From: Phycicoccus sp. Soil748
GTDB taxonomy: Bacteria; Actinomycetota; Actinomycetes; Actinomycetales; Dermatophilaceae
Assembly: GCF_001428025.1 (NCBI RefSeq)
Contig: NZ_LMSC01000005.1
Coordinates: forward strand, 313,314-370,688
Direction: 5' to 3'
Length of the DNA stretch: 57,375 nt
Below, piece after piece: positions 7,737 to 16,211 of this stretch. The position numbers were made by a program, and so were the translations under genes. The first letter of the stretch is position 1; every line of letters begins with the position of its first letter. The notes under the pieces are model-generated. The model had not been told where the DNA came from and ran no database searches. It worked only from the letters and a program-made list of their open reading frames with translations.

Positions 7737-9854
7737 GTGACCAGCCGCGAGCCCCGCAGCTACCCGTCCATCTCCGACCCCGGCGACCTCCCGCTCCTGC
7801 GCGGTGAGGCGTGGAGCGGCTGGCTCGTCACCCGGGTCGTCGTGGGCTCGGCCCTGTGGCTGGTGCTCGGCGCGACCGCGGCCGCGGTCCTCGCGCTGGT
7901 GGGCCTGTGGCAGCCGTGGGTCGCCCTGCCGGTCCTGGTCGTCCTGGCCCTCGTCGCCGGCTTCCTGTCCGGCAAGGTCCCCGTGAGGCCGCTGCCCGTG
8001 TGGTCGGGCGCGCTGCTCGTCACCCTCGCGCTCGCCTCCACCGTGTGGGTCGGGCTCACCCACTCCGAGCAGGTGCTGCCGCGGCGCGACTCCGGGTCCT
8101 ACCTGCAGTCCTCCATCCAGCTCGCCACCGGCCACGCCCGTCCCGTCGACCTCGCTGCGGACTCGGTCGGCGGCCCCGACGTGCTGCGCATCGACGGCAT
8201 CACGCTGGCCAGCCCGGCGTTCTACGCCACCGGTTCACCCCAGCACCCGACCATCCAGCCGCAGTTCCCCGTCGGCACCTCGGCCTGGTACTCCGTGGCG
8301 TGGTGGCTCGGCGGCGCGACCGCGCTCTTCTGGGCACCCGCGCTGCTCTGGGGGCTCGCCGTGCTGTCGATCGGCCTGCTGGCCTCGCTGCTCACCGGTC
8401 CACGCTGGGGGCCGCTGGCAGCGCTCGGTACGGCGGTGGTGTTCCCGCTCGTGCACGTCGCCCGCGCGACGTACTCCGAGCCGGTCGCCCTGCCGGTCCT
8501 CGCCGGCGGCCTCGTCGCCCTCGTGCTGGCGGCCCGCAGCGCCCGGGTGGGGGAGGCCGCCGCCGCCCGGTCGGCGGCCCTCGCCACCGGGGTCCTCATG
8601 GGCGGTGCGGTCGTCATCCGCGTCGACGCGCTGCGCGAGGCGATCCTCGTGGTCCCCGTCGTGGCGCTCGCCCTGGTGCAGCGGCAGGCGCACGCGCGGG
8701 TGCTCGGCTGGGCCACGGCGGGCTCGGCCGTGGTGTCGTTCGGGCTGACCTGGCTCACGTCGAGCGAGTACCTCGGCAGCATCGCCGGGTCGCTGCTGCC
8801 GCTCGTGGCCCTCGGCGTCGTGCTCTTCGTCGTGGCCGCGGTCGTCGTCGCCGGCGCCCGGCGCGGGTGGTCGGCCGGCTCGCTGGTGCAGGCATGGCTG
8901 CCCCGGGCGCTCGCCGGGCTGTTCGTCGTCATCGGGGTCTTCCTGGCGTCGCGCCCGCTGTGGCAGACGGTGCGGCAGTCGGCCGCCGACCCGGGGTCGC
9001 GGGTGGTCGCCGGGCTCCAGGCGCGGCAGGGACTCCCGGTCGACGGGGGCCGCACCTACGCCGAGCAGTCGGTGGTCTGGATGGCCTGGTGGGTGGGCCC
9101 CGTGGCGCTGGTGATCGCGCTGGTGGCGGTCGCCGTCCTCGCGCACCGCGCCGCCTCGGCCTGGGTCGACGGACGCGAGCTCCCGGCGTGGGCCGGGCCG
9201 GCCGTCGTCGCGGCTGGGTCCACACTGCTCACGCTCTACCGCCCGGGCATCACGCCCGACCACCCGTGGGCCGACCGGCGGCTCGTCATCGCGTTGCCCA
9301 CCGTCGTGCTCCTCGTCGTCGCAGCCGCAGCAGTGGCCTCCCGCTGGTCGACGCGACGCCTGCCGTACGCCGTCAACGTGGCCGTGAGCATCGGCATCGC
9401 GGCCGCGCTGCTCGTGCCCAGCGCCGTGGCCACGCTGCCCCACCTCGGTGAGCGCGTCGAGCTGGGCGAGCTGGCTGCGGTCGACGAGGTCTGTGCCCAG
9501 CTGCACCCGGGTGACGTCGTGCTGATGGGCGACAGCAGGGCGGCGAACGAGTGGCCGCAGGTGCTGCGCGGCTACTGCGGCGTGCCGGCGCTGTCGACGA
9601 CCTCGGCCCTGCGGAACGACCCCGCGCGGTTCGCGGCCGCGGTCGACCAGGTCGCCACGGCCGTCGACGCGCGCGGCGGTCGCCTCGTCCTGCTCGCGGC
9701 CGACTCGACCGACGCCCTCACGAAGCTCGGCCTGGCCCACGCGGTGGTCGGCACCGACCGGCGGGTCCGGGAGGACGCCCGGCTGCTCGAACGCCGCCCC
9801 GACCACCTCGTCGAGCTCCCCGTCCAGGTGTGGCTGGGTACCCCGAAGCCGTAG
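7737..9854 (+). CDS. Large multi-pass membrane protein, GT-C/GT39-like
   Basis: About 705 residues with a dozen or more hydrophobic helices between residues 30 and 570, and a C-terminal extracytoplasmic domain of about 130 residues (VCAQLHPGDVVLMGDSRA..). The first long loop carries the acidic motif LPRRDSGSY (Asp about residue 118), in the position of the catalytic Asp of GT-C enzymes that use polyprenyl-phosphate sugars. The likely role is sugar transfer at the outer face of the membrane. I prefer the GTG at 7737 because of the -10 box 8 nt upstream; a TTG three codons earlier overlaps that box. The fold-level call is moderate and the acceptor is unknown. Confidence 0.7.
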   Translation: MTSREPRSYPSISDPGDLPLLRGEAWSGWLVTRVVVGSALWLVLGATAAAVLALVGLWQPWVALPVLVVLALVAGFLSGKVPVRPLPVWSGALLVTLALASTVWVGLTHSEQVLPRRDSGSYLQSSIQLATGHARPVDLAADSVGGPDVLRIDGITLASPAFYATGSPQHPTIQPQFPVGTSAWYSVAWWLGGATALFWAPALLWGLAVLSIGLLASLLTGPRWGPLAALGTAVVFPLVHVARATYSEPVALPVLAGGLVALVLAARSARVGEAAAARSAALATGVLMGGAVVIRVDALREAILVVPVVALALVQRQAHARVLGWATAGSAVVSFGLTWLTSSEYLGSIAGSLLPLVALGVVLFVVAAVVVAGARRGWSAGSLVQAWLPRALAGLFVVIGVFLASRPLWQTVRQSAADPGSRVVAGLQARQGLPVDGGRTYAEQSVVWMAWWVGPVALVIALVAVAVLAHRAASAWVDGRELPAWAGPAVVAAGSTLLTLYRPGITPDHPWADRRLVIALPTVVLLVVAAAAVASRWSTRRLPYAVNVAVSIGIAAALLVPSAVATLPHLGERVELGELAAVDEVCAQLHPGDVVLMGDSRAANEWPQVLRGYCGVPALSTTSALRNDPARFAAAVDQVATAVDARGGRLVLLAADSTDALTKLGLAHAVVGTDRRVREDARLLERRPDHLVELPVQVWLGTPKP

Positions 9855-9860
9855 TCGCAG

Positions 9861-9887
9861 GGGGCGCCGCGTTCGCGCCCCAGTTTT
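9861..9887 (+). terminator. Intrinsic terminator with T-run
   Basis: A 7-bp GGGGCGC/GCGCCCC stem with a 7-nt loop, followed by AGTTTT. It starts 6 bp after the stop of the membrane protein gene. A T-run is uncommon in this window. Confidence 0.7.
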
Positions 9888-9917
9888 CGGCCCTTGGGCC
9901 GGTATCCGGGCGAAGTT

Positions 9918-10709
9918 CTAGCTGCGGCGGGCGAAGGCGTCGGCGGCGAGGCGGCGCACGGCGGCATACGTGCCCTTGTCGGCAGCCACGATGATGCCGG
10001 GCGTGAGCGCGGTGGGGGAGTAGGGCGTGCCGTCCGGGTGGCCGACGACGCCGCCGGCCTCGCGCACCATGAGCGCACCGGGGGAGTGGTCCCAGGGGCT
10101 GTTGCGGGCGTACAGGATGTAGTCGGCCGCGCCCTCCATGAGCCGCGGGTAGTCGACGCCGCAGCAGACCCACGAGCCGACCAGTGCGGGCAGCGAGCCG
10201 AGGGAGTGACCGCGCAGCGGCCAGATCGAGGTGACGCCCCTCGGGGGCACGTCGTCGGGCACGGGTTCGCGGACGACTCGCTCGCCGTTGCGCCAGGTGC
10301 CGGAGCCCTTCTCGGCGACCCAGGCCACCCCGTGCTCGGGCTGCCAGATCCAGCCGCGGACGGTCTCGCCCCGGCGGATCTCGCTGACCATGACCGCGTG
10401 GTCGGGGGAGCCGTGGACGAAGTTCTTGGTGCCGTCGACCGGGTCGACGGTGAACGCGTGCTCGGCCTCGACGTAGCGGTCCAGCGTCGTCGGGTCGGTC
10501 GAGGTCCGCTCCTCGCCCAGGACGAACGCGTCGGGGAACGCCGCCGACAGCTCCCGCGTGAGGATCGCCTCGGACTCCTGGTCGGCGACGGTCACCAGGT
10601 CTCCGGGGTTCTTCTCCATCACCTCGCCGTCGGCGAGCGATCGGAACCGCGGCGTGATGACCTCCGCCGCGACGGCCTTCATCAGGTCGAGCACCTGGTC
10701 CGTGTCCAC
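9918..10709 (-). CDS. Inositol-monophosphatase family phosphatase, HisN-like
   Basis: A 263-residue Mg-dependent phosphatase. It has GEE at residues 65-67, DPVDGTKNF at 89-97 and WDHSPGALMVREAGG from Trp206, the three metal-site motifs of the IMPase/HisN family. Length and the N-terminus (DQVLDLMKAVAAEV..RF) fit the actinobacterial histidinol-phosphatase branch, but inositol-1-phosphate or another sugar phosphate cannot be excluded. I chose the GTG at 10709: an upstream in-frame ATG at 10814 would lie inside the palindromic repeat and add 35 residues unlike the family. It is a single gene; no his gene is nearby. Confidence 0.85.
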   Translation of the reverse strand: MDTDQVLDLMKAVAAEVITPRFRSLADGEVMEKNPGDLVTVADQESEAILTRELSAAFPDAFVLGEERTSTDPTTLDRYVEAEHAFTVDPVDGTKNFVHGSPDHAVMVSEIRRGETVRGWIWQPEHGVAWVAEKGSGTWRNGERVVREPVPDDVPPRGVTSIWPLRGHSLGSLPALVGSWVCCGVDYPRLMEGAADYILYARNSPWDHSPGALMVREAGGVVGHPDGTPYSPTALTPGIIVAADKGTYAAVRRLAADAFARRS

Positions 10710-10796
10710 GTGCCCACCGTTCCACAGGTCGCCGTGCCAAGCGAAACCAGTCGCCCCGACCCCCACTCCGACCCGCCCCGTACCCGCCCAGCCAGG

Positions 10797-10846
10797 AGTC
10801 TTTGAGCGGTTCACCCGGTGATGGCCGGGTCAACCGCTCAAAGACT
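10797..10846. repeat. Palindromic repeat, copy 1
   Basis: Two 22-bp arms with one mismatch around a 6-nt loop. The core is TTTGAGCGGTTCACCCGG and its complement. The same element recurs at 11911-11968 and 21550-21601 with perfect 25-bp arms. It lies between the HisN-like gene and the AbiEi/DUF559 gene. Confidence 0.9.
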
Positions 10847-10914
10847 GTGGGGTGGGACGGGAGGGTGTGGACAAGTCGACGTCCCACGGGGCTCGAGTCG
10901 GCAGGGTGGCGGTC

Positions 10915-11931
10915 ATGGCCACCGACTGGCACCGGCTGCGGGTCCTCGCCGACCAGCAGCGCGACCTCCTGACTCGCCGGCAGTGCCTCGCCGCGGGGAT
11001 GAGCGCGCACGCCGTCGAGTGGCGGGTGACGAGTGGGCGGTGGGTGGCCGTGCAGCACGGCGTCTACCTGACCCGGCCCGGCCGCGACGACTGGGTCACC
11101 CGGGCAACGGCCGCACTCCTGCGATGCAGCTCGGGCGAGCCCGTGGCCGACGCAGCCCTTCGGGGACGGTCTGCCGCCTTCCTGTGGGGTCTGGTGGCTG
11201 TCGCCCCGCCCGCGGTCGAGGTCGTGGTGCCGCAGCGGCGTCAGGTCCGGACCGGCGCGGGGATCCGCGTCAGGCGCTCCATGCGGTGGGACGACTTGGT
11301 CGACGAGCGGGCCTGGCCCTGGCGGACGACGGTCGCCGCCACCGTCCTCGATGTCGGCACGAGCGGCTCGGCGATCGATGCCGTGGCCCTCGCCGCGCGA
11401 GCCGTCCAGAAGGAGCTGGTCTCGGCAGCCGAGCTGCGCCGCGAGCTGCGCGCTCGGGGCGGCCACCGCCACTCAGCAGTCATGGGTCTGGCCCTGGCGG
11501 ACGTCGCAGCCGGGGCGCAGAGCGGTGCGGAGCTCCTCTACCTGCGCGACGTGGAACGCGCCCACGGCCTGCCTCGCTCGGTGTCGCAGTCGCCGTCGGA
11601 CCTCGGGAGGCGACGGTGGCACGACCACGAGTACACGGCGTACCGGCTCGTCGTCGAGGTGGACGGCCGCCTCGGTCACGAGCAGTGGTCGGACCGCGTC
11701 CGTGACGGGCGGCGCGACCGGCTGCTGTTGGGCCAGGGCCGCACCACCACGCGGGTGTTCTGGAACGACGTCGCTGTGACGCCGTGCCAGACCGCCCACG
11801 ACATCGCGGCGATCCTGGGCGCCCGCGGGTGGAGCGGTACGGCGCGGCCCTGCCGCCGCCACGGGTGCGCGGTGGGAGTGGGCCCGTGGGCGGCCCGTGG
11901 GTGGACCGAGCCCGGGTCTTTGAGCGGTTGA
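10915..11931 (+). CDS. AbiEi-like N-terminal domain with C-terminal DUF559 (Vsr-like) nuclease domain
   Basis: A 338-residue protein. Residues about 5-55 (RVLADQQRDLLTRRQCLAAGM..HGVYLT) match the winged-helix N-terminus of AbiEi-type antitoxins; the C-terminal part (YRLVVEVDGR.GHE..DRVRDGRRDRLLLGQG) matches DUF559, a small PD-(D/E)XK/Vsr-like fold. Such solitary proteins are frequent in actinobacteria and their role is unknown; no AbiEii-type toxin is adjacent. The ATG at 10915 has a CAGGGT box 7 nt upstream; an earlier in-frame start would add 21 unrelated residues. The gene is bracketed by two copies of the palindromic repeat, and the downstream copy supplies its last four codons and the stop. 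Confidence 0.8.
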   Translation: MATDWHRLRVLADQQRDLLTRRQCLAAGMSAHAVEWRVTSGRWVAVQHGVYLTRPGRDDWVTRATAALLRCSSGEPVADAALRGRSAAFLWGLVAVAPPAVEVVVPQRRQVRTGAGIRVRRSMRWDDLVDERAWPWRTTVAATVLDVGTSGSAIDAVALAARAVQKELVSAAELRRELRARGGHRHSAVMGLALADVAAGAQSGAELLYLRDVERAHGLPRSVSQSPSDLGRRRWHDHEYTAYRLVVEVDGRLGHEQWSDRVRDGRRDRLLLGQGRTTTRVFWNDVAVTPCQTAHDIAAILGARGWSGTARPCRRHGCAVGVGPWAARGWTEPGSLSG

Positions 11932-11968
11932 CCCGGTCAGGGGCGGGTCAACCGCTCAAAGACCCGGG
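11911..11968. repeat. Palindromic repeat, copy 2
   Basis: Perfect 25-bp inverted arms around an 8-nt loop, core TTTGAGCGGTTGACCC and its complement, extended outwards by CCCGGG. The coding sequence of the AbiEi/DUF559 gene ends inside the left arm (TGA at 11929-11931). Confidence 0.92.
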
Positions 11969-12039
11969 TATGGCGCAGGGTGAGGCGCGGGGGTGCGGCG
12001 CGGGGTTGCTGCCTGTGCGTCGTGGGGGCGGGTGGCGGG

Positions 12040-12045
12040 TAGGCT
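12040..12045 (+). promoter_or_regulatory. -10 box TAGGCT of the glycan operon
   Basis: TAGGCT ends 10 nt before the ATG at 12056; leaderless or a leader of a few nucleotides only. Confidence 0.5.
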
Positions 12046-12055
12046 CGGCGCCGAG

Positions 12056-13192
12056 ATGAGCGAGCACACCAACACCGGTCAGGCCGTCCCCGTCGCAGGC
12101 CCCGCGACTGCCTCGGCGACGAGCCCGGAGACCGAGATGATCCCGACCGCGCCGAGCCCCGAGACCGAGATGATCCCGGCCGCGCCGAGCGGCCAGGAGC
12201 AGGGTCCGGTGACCACGGCGGACGGGCAGCTGGCGGTGCACCCGGCCGACGCGGCATACCTGCCGAGCACGGCGGCGACCCCGCAGAGCGCGCAGGACGC
12301 CGACAAGCCGTACGTCACCATCGTGCTGCCCTGCTTCAACGAGGCCGAGCACGTCCTGCAGGAGATCGACCGCATCACCACGGCGATGAACGCCAGCGAG
12401 TTCACCTACGAGCTGCTCTGCATCGACGACGCGTCCACCGACGACACCCTCGAGGTGCTGCACCAGGCGGCCCGCGACTACGCGAACATCCGCGTCATGC
12501 CGTTCCGCCGCAACGGTGGCAGCGGCACGGCCCGCCGGATCGGCACGCAGCAGGCGTACGGCGAGATCGTCGTCTGGACCGACGCCGACATGACCTACGA
12601 GAACGAGCGCATCCCCGAGCTCGTGCGGATCCTGCGCGACGACCAGTCCTACGACCAGGTGGTCGGCGCCCGCACCACCGAGGAGGGCACGCACAAGTGG
12701 GCCCGCGTCCCGGCGAAGTGGCTGATCCGCAAGATCGCCGAGAAGCTCTCCAACCAGAAGATCCCCGACCTCAACTCGGGCCTGCGCGCGTTCCGCCGCG
12801 AGGTGTCGCTTCCCTACCTGCGCCTGCTGCCCCCCGGCTTCAGCTGCGTCACGACGATCACGCTGGCGTTCCTGTCCAACCAGCACGACATCAAGTACGT
12901 GCCGACGAGCTATGCCAAGCGCGCGGGCGTCAGCAAGTTCCACTTCGTCCGCGACGCCTACCGCTACATCCTCCAGGTGCTGCGGATGGTCATGTACTTC
13001 GACCCGCTCAAGGTGCTCATGCCCCCGGCCCTGTGGCTGGTCGTCATCGGCGTCCTCAAGGCCGTCGTCGACATGGTGCGCCACCCGTTCTACTTCCCGG
13101 CGAGCACGGTGCTGCTCATCGTCAGCGGCATCATGATCGGCTCGCTTGCGCTGCTGTCCGACCTGGTCGTGCGCTCGCGCACGGGCGTGTGA
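12056..13192 (+). CDS. GT2 glycosyltransferase with C-terminal membrane helices
   Basis: A 378-residue protein. A disordered N-terminal tail of about 80 residues contains a tandem duplication of an 11-residue unit (PETEMIP core), from a 33-bp DNA duplication at 12121-12186. The GT-A domain follows: VTIVLPCFNEAEHV, IDDASTDDT, GSGTARRIG and the metal-binding WTDADMTYEN; two helices at the C-terminus (about 315-370) anchor it. These features fit a polyprenyl-phosphate mannosyl/glucosyltransferase (DPM1-like). It is the first gene of a run of four glycan genes in the same direction; the next begins 10 bp after its stop. Confidence 0.88.
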   Translation: MSEHTNTGQAVPVAGPATASATSPETEMIPTAPSPETEMIPAAPSGQEQGPVTTADGQLAVHPADAAYLPSTAATPQSAQDADKPYVTIVLPCFNEAEHVLQEIDRITTAMNASEFTYELLCIDDASTDDTLEVLHQAARDYANIRVMPFRRNGGSGTARRIGTQQAYGEIVVWTDADMTYENERIPELVRILRDDQSYDQVVGARTTEEGTHKWARVPAKWLIRKIAEKLSNQKIPDLNSGLRAFRREVSLPYLRLLPPGFSCVTTITLAFLSNQHDIKYVPTSYAKRAGVSKFHFVRDAYRYILQVLRMVMYFDPLKVLMPPALWLVVIGVLKAVVDMVRHPFYFPASTVLLIVSGIMIGSLALLSDLVVRSRTGV

Positions 13193-13202
13193 CGACGCTG
13201 CG

Positions 13203-15221
13203 GTGACGCCCATTGCCGCGCTGAAGGTCGCCGTCGTCGGTCCCACGCACCCCTACAAGGGCGGGGTGGCTGCCCACACGACGAGCCTCGCGCACGAGCT
13301 GGCCGAGGCCGGCCACGACGTCACGCTGGTGTCGTGGTCGCACCTGTACCCCTCGAAGCTCTACCCCGGTGAGCAGGCCGTCCCCGGGGGCGCGCCCGAC
13401 GTCGAGCCGTTCCCGCGCACCGTCCGGGCGCTGAGCTGGGCCCGCCCCGACACCTGGGTGCGGGCCGGGCGTCGCCTGCGCGGGTTCGACGTCGTTGTGG
13501 TGGTCCACGTGATCCCGGCGGTCGTCCCGGCTCACCTGGCGCTGCTGCGCGCCGCAGGGGCGGGCCGTCGCGCCACGTCGGCGGCTCTGGGTACGCGTCG
13601 ACCCGGCACGCGTCGACCCGGACCGCGCACCGTCGTGATCGCCCATAACGTGCTGCCCCACGAGACGCACCTCGGCGACCGCGAGCTCATGCAGCAGCTG
13701 TTCGAGCGCGTGGACGCGGTGCTCGTGCACAGCGACGAGCAGGCCCGGCTGGCGCACGAGCTGCACGCGCCTCGCGTCTCGGTCACCGACCTGCCGCCCC
13801 ACCTGCCCGGCGGCGCCCCCGTCGAGCGCACCACCCACGACGGCCCACCGCGGCTGCTCGCGCTGGGGATGGTGCGCGACTACAAGGGTGTCGACCTGCT
13901 CATGGAGGCGCTGGCCCAGGTGCCGGGCCCGACCCTGACGGTCGCGGGCGAGATGTGGGGCTCCAGCGGCGAACGCGTCAAGGAGCTGGCGCAGGACCCG
14001 CGGCTGCGAGGCCGCGTCGAGGTGCACGGCGGCTACGTGCCTGCCGACCGGCTGGCCCCGCTGCTGGCGTCGCACGACGTGCTGGCCCTGACCTACCGCA
14101 GCGCCACCGCCTCCCAGAACGCCCTCCTCGGCCGCCAGCACGGCCTGCCGGTCCTCGCCTCCGACGTCGGCACGTTCGGCAGCCAGGTGCGCCACGGTGT
14201 CGACGGCCTGCTCGTGCCACCCAACGACAAGGACGCCCTCGTGGAGGCGCTGCGCCGCCTCGCCGACCGCGACTACACCGAGCAGCTGCGCGCTGCCGTG
14301 CGGCCGCCGGACCTGTCGGGGCCGTGGGCCAACTACGTCGGCACCATCGAGGCGCTCGCCGCCGTCGAGCCGGCCGAGACGGACGACAACGACACCGACA
14401 CCCGTGGCACCGACACCCGCGGCACCGGCACCGGCACCGCCGGTGCCCGCGCCAGCACCGACGTCCCGGGCTCCGGCGACCACACGGGCGGCACGGGCCC
14501 GGCGGCAGTCGTCGGCCACCTGCGCCACCGGGTGTCCTCGGCGGTGCGCGGCCTGGTCGCGGCGTCACGGCCCGAGGTCGAGCTCGGCCGCGCCGACCTC
14601 CCCGACTGGATCCACCCCTCCGACATCCTCGCCGACGGGCACGACGCCGACGAGGCGAAGGCGTTCGCCCGGTCGCTGGGCCTGCCGCGCTGCAGCGACG
14701 GCATCGCCGCCTGGGCCGCGCTCGGTGCCCTCGCCGCCATCGTCCGAGTCCGCGACGACGGCCGTCGCAGCGCGGTCATCGTCGACGAGTCGGGCGCCCG
14801 CTCACCCCTGTCGCGGTGGGCCAGGGCGATCGGGTTCGCCCCCGTCGAGCTCGAGCTCACCGGCCACCGCTCCAGCGTCGAGGTCCTCGACGTCGACACC
14901 GCGTCGCTCGACGTCATCGTCCGTCTGCACCCCGGCGGCTGCGACGCCGACGACGTCGACGAGGCGATGAGCCAGGCGTCGTGGGCGCTGAAGTCCGGTG
15001 GGCTGCTGTGCACCACCCTGCCGATCGGCCCGGGCAGCGCCGAGGGCGCCCTCGGACCGGCCGACGTCCGGGCCGTCCTCGCCCGGGCCCACGACCTCGG
15101 CTTCGTCCTGGTCGGCGACCTCGACGGCGACATCACCGGGCGGATGCGGCAGGCGTCGGGCACCTCCACCCGCGCCGACACGGCATACGGGCTGCTGCGG
15201 CTGACCCTGAGGAGGCGTTGA
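13203..15221 (+). CDS. GT4 glycosyltransferase fused to a methyltransferase-like domain
   Basis: A 672-residue fusion. Residues 1 to about 385 are a GT-B glycosyltransferase of family 4: THPYKGGVAAHTTSLAHEL, VIAHNVLPHE, GMVRDYKGVDLLMEAL, GLPVLASDVGTFG. A Thr/Asp/Gly-rich linker (about 385-440, repetitive TDTRGTDTRGTGTGT) leads to residues about 463-672, which resemble the stand-alone methyltransferase two genes downstream (ALGALAAIVRVRDDGRRSA..; LDVIVRLHPGG..LKSGGLLCTTLPIG) but lack a clear SAM-binding motif I. It may be an inactive or regulatory methyltransferase. The start is GTG, 10 bp after the upstream stop. It overlaps the next ATG by 1 nt. Confidence 0.85.
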   Translation: MTPIAALKVAVVGPTHPYKGGVAAHTTSLAHELAEAGHDVTLVSWSHLYPSKLYPGEQAVPGGAPDVEPFPRTVRALSWARPDTWVRAGRRLRGFDVVVVVHVIPAVVPAHLALLRAAGAGRRATSAALGTRRPGTRRPGPRTVVIAHNVLPHETHLGDRELMQQLFERVDAVLVHSDEQARLAHELHAPRVSVTDLPPHLPGGAPVERTTHDGPPRLLALGMVRDYKGVDLLMEALAQVPGPTLTVAGEMWGSSGERVKELAQDPRLRGRVEVHGGYVPADRLAPLLASHDVLALTYRSATASQNALLGRQHGLPVLASDVGTFGSQVRHGVDGLLVPPNDKDALVEALRRLADRDYTEQLRAAVRPPDLSGPWANYVGTIEALAAVEPAETDDNDTDTRGTDTRGTGTGTAGARASTDVPGSGDHTGGTGPAAVVGHLRHRVSSAVRGLVAASRPEVELGRADLPDWIHPSDILADGHDADEAKAFARSLGLPRCSDGIAAWAALGALAAIVRVRDDGRRSAVIVDESGARSPLSRWARAIGFAPVELELTGHRSSVEVLDVDTASLDVIVRLHPGGCDADDVDEAMSQASWALKSGGLLCTTLPIGPGSAEGALGPADVRAVLARAHDLGFVLVGDLDGDITGRMRQASGTSTRADTAYGLLRLTLRRR

Positions 15222-16201
15222 TGAGTCGCGCCCGCGTCTCCACCGTCCTGCGCATCGTGCTCGCCCTGCTCGTCGTCGCAGCCGTCGCGGTCGCGGTCGC
15301 CCGCAACTGGGCCGACGTGTCCGCCGACATCGACAAGGTCGAGGGCGGCACCTTCGTCCTCGCCGCCGCGCTCGCCTGCATCCCCCCGGTCCTGACCATG
15401 CTGGGCTGGCGCGTCCTGCTGGCCGAGCTGGGCTCGCCGCTGCACGTCGCGCCGTCCGGTGGGGTGTTCTTCGTCGGGCAGCTGGGCAAGTACCTGCCCG
15501 GCGCCGTGTGGAGCATCGTCGCCCAGGCGGAGATGGGGGCTCGGCTGCACATCCCGCGCCGGCGCTCGGCGGTCGTGGCGTTCCTCTCCGTGGCCATCGC
15601 CGCGATCTGCGGGCTCATCGTCGGCCTCCCCGCGGTGCCGCTGCTCATCACCGGGAGCGACTCCTCGACGGCGGGGTGGCTGGCGCTGGTCGCCGTCCCC
15701 GTCCTCGCGGTCGCCTTCTACCCGCCCCTGCTCAACTGGGGGGTCGCCACCGTGCTGCGTGTCCTGCGGCGCGAACCCCTCGAGCGGCAGCTCTCCGGCC
15801 GCGCGATCGCCAAGGCGAGCGGCCTGTTCGTCCTCACGTGGATCTGCTCCGGCCTGCACGCCCTCGTCCTGCTGCGGGCCACCGGGGCGACCGCCGACGT
15901 CTCGGGCCTGCTCGTCGCGACGCTGTGCGGGTTCGCGCTCGCCTCGTCGCTGGCGATGTTCAGCGTCGTCCTGCCCGCCGGGGTCGGGGTGCGCGAGGGC
16001 CTGCTGGTGCTCATGCTCGCGCCGGTCAGCTCGACCTCGGCCGCCACCGCGGTCGTCGTGCTCTCTCGGTTCCTCACCGTGCTGGCCGACGTCCTCTTCG
16101 CGCTGCTCGGGTGGGCCTACGCCCGCCGCCACCACCTGCTCACCTCACGCGAGGAACGCGAGCGCGACCACGTCGTCGTCGACGACGCGCCCGCGGGATA
16201 G
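15221..16201 (+). CDS. YbhN/lysylphosphatidylglycerol-synthase-like membrane protein (UPF0104)
   Basis: A 326-residue integral membrane protein with about 8 helices. It has GQLGKYLPGAVWSIVAQAEMG in the first third and the PAGVGVREGLLVLMLAPV motif near residue 255, both characteristic of the UPF0104/flippase-like family that includes the membrane half of MprF. Members next to glycosyltransferases are thought to move or modify lipid-linked substrates; this one lacks the aminoacyl-transferase domain of MprF. Its ATG shares a base with the stop of the GT4 fusion and follows a GAGGAGG ribosome site (15209-15215), so translation is coupled. I infer a lipid-sugar translocation role. Confidence 0.85.
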   Translation: MSRARVSTVLRIVLALLVVAAVAVAVARNWADVSADIDKVEGGTFVLAAALACIPPVLTMLGWRVLLAELGSPLHVAPSGGVFFVGQLGKYLPGAVWSIVAQAEMGARLHIPRRRSAVVAFLSVAIAAICGLIVGLPAVPLLITGSDSSTAGWLALVAVPVLAVAFYPPLLNWGVATVLRVLRREPLERQLSGRAIAKASGLFVLTWICSGLHALVLLRATGATADVSGLLVATLCGFALASSLAMFSVVLPAGVGVREGLLVLMLAPVSSTSAATAVVVLSRFLTVLADVLFALLGWAYARRHHLLTSREERERDHVVVDDAPAG

Positions 16202-16204
16202 GTT
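16199..16204 (+). promoter_or_regulatory. -10 box TAGGTT, leaderless start of the methyltransferase gene
   Basis: TAGGTT begins in the stop codon of the upstream gene and ends 7 nt before the ATG at 16212, so this gene may be transcribed separately from the operon. Confidence 0.55.
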
Positions 16205-16211
16205 GGCGCCC

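Noticed and set aside
8235-9806. Long open frame on the minus strand (523 codons)
   Set aside because: Shadow of the membrane-protein gene; composition rich in Arg, Gly and His, no family match.
10710-10814. Longer ATG start for the HisN-like gene
   Set aside because: It would begin inside the palindromic repeat and add 35 residues unlike the family.
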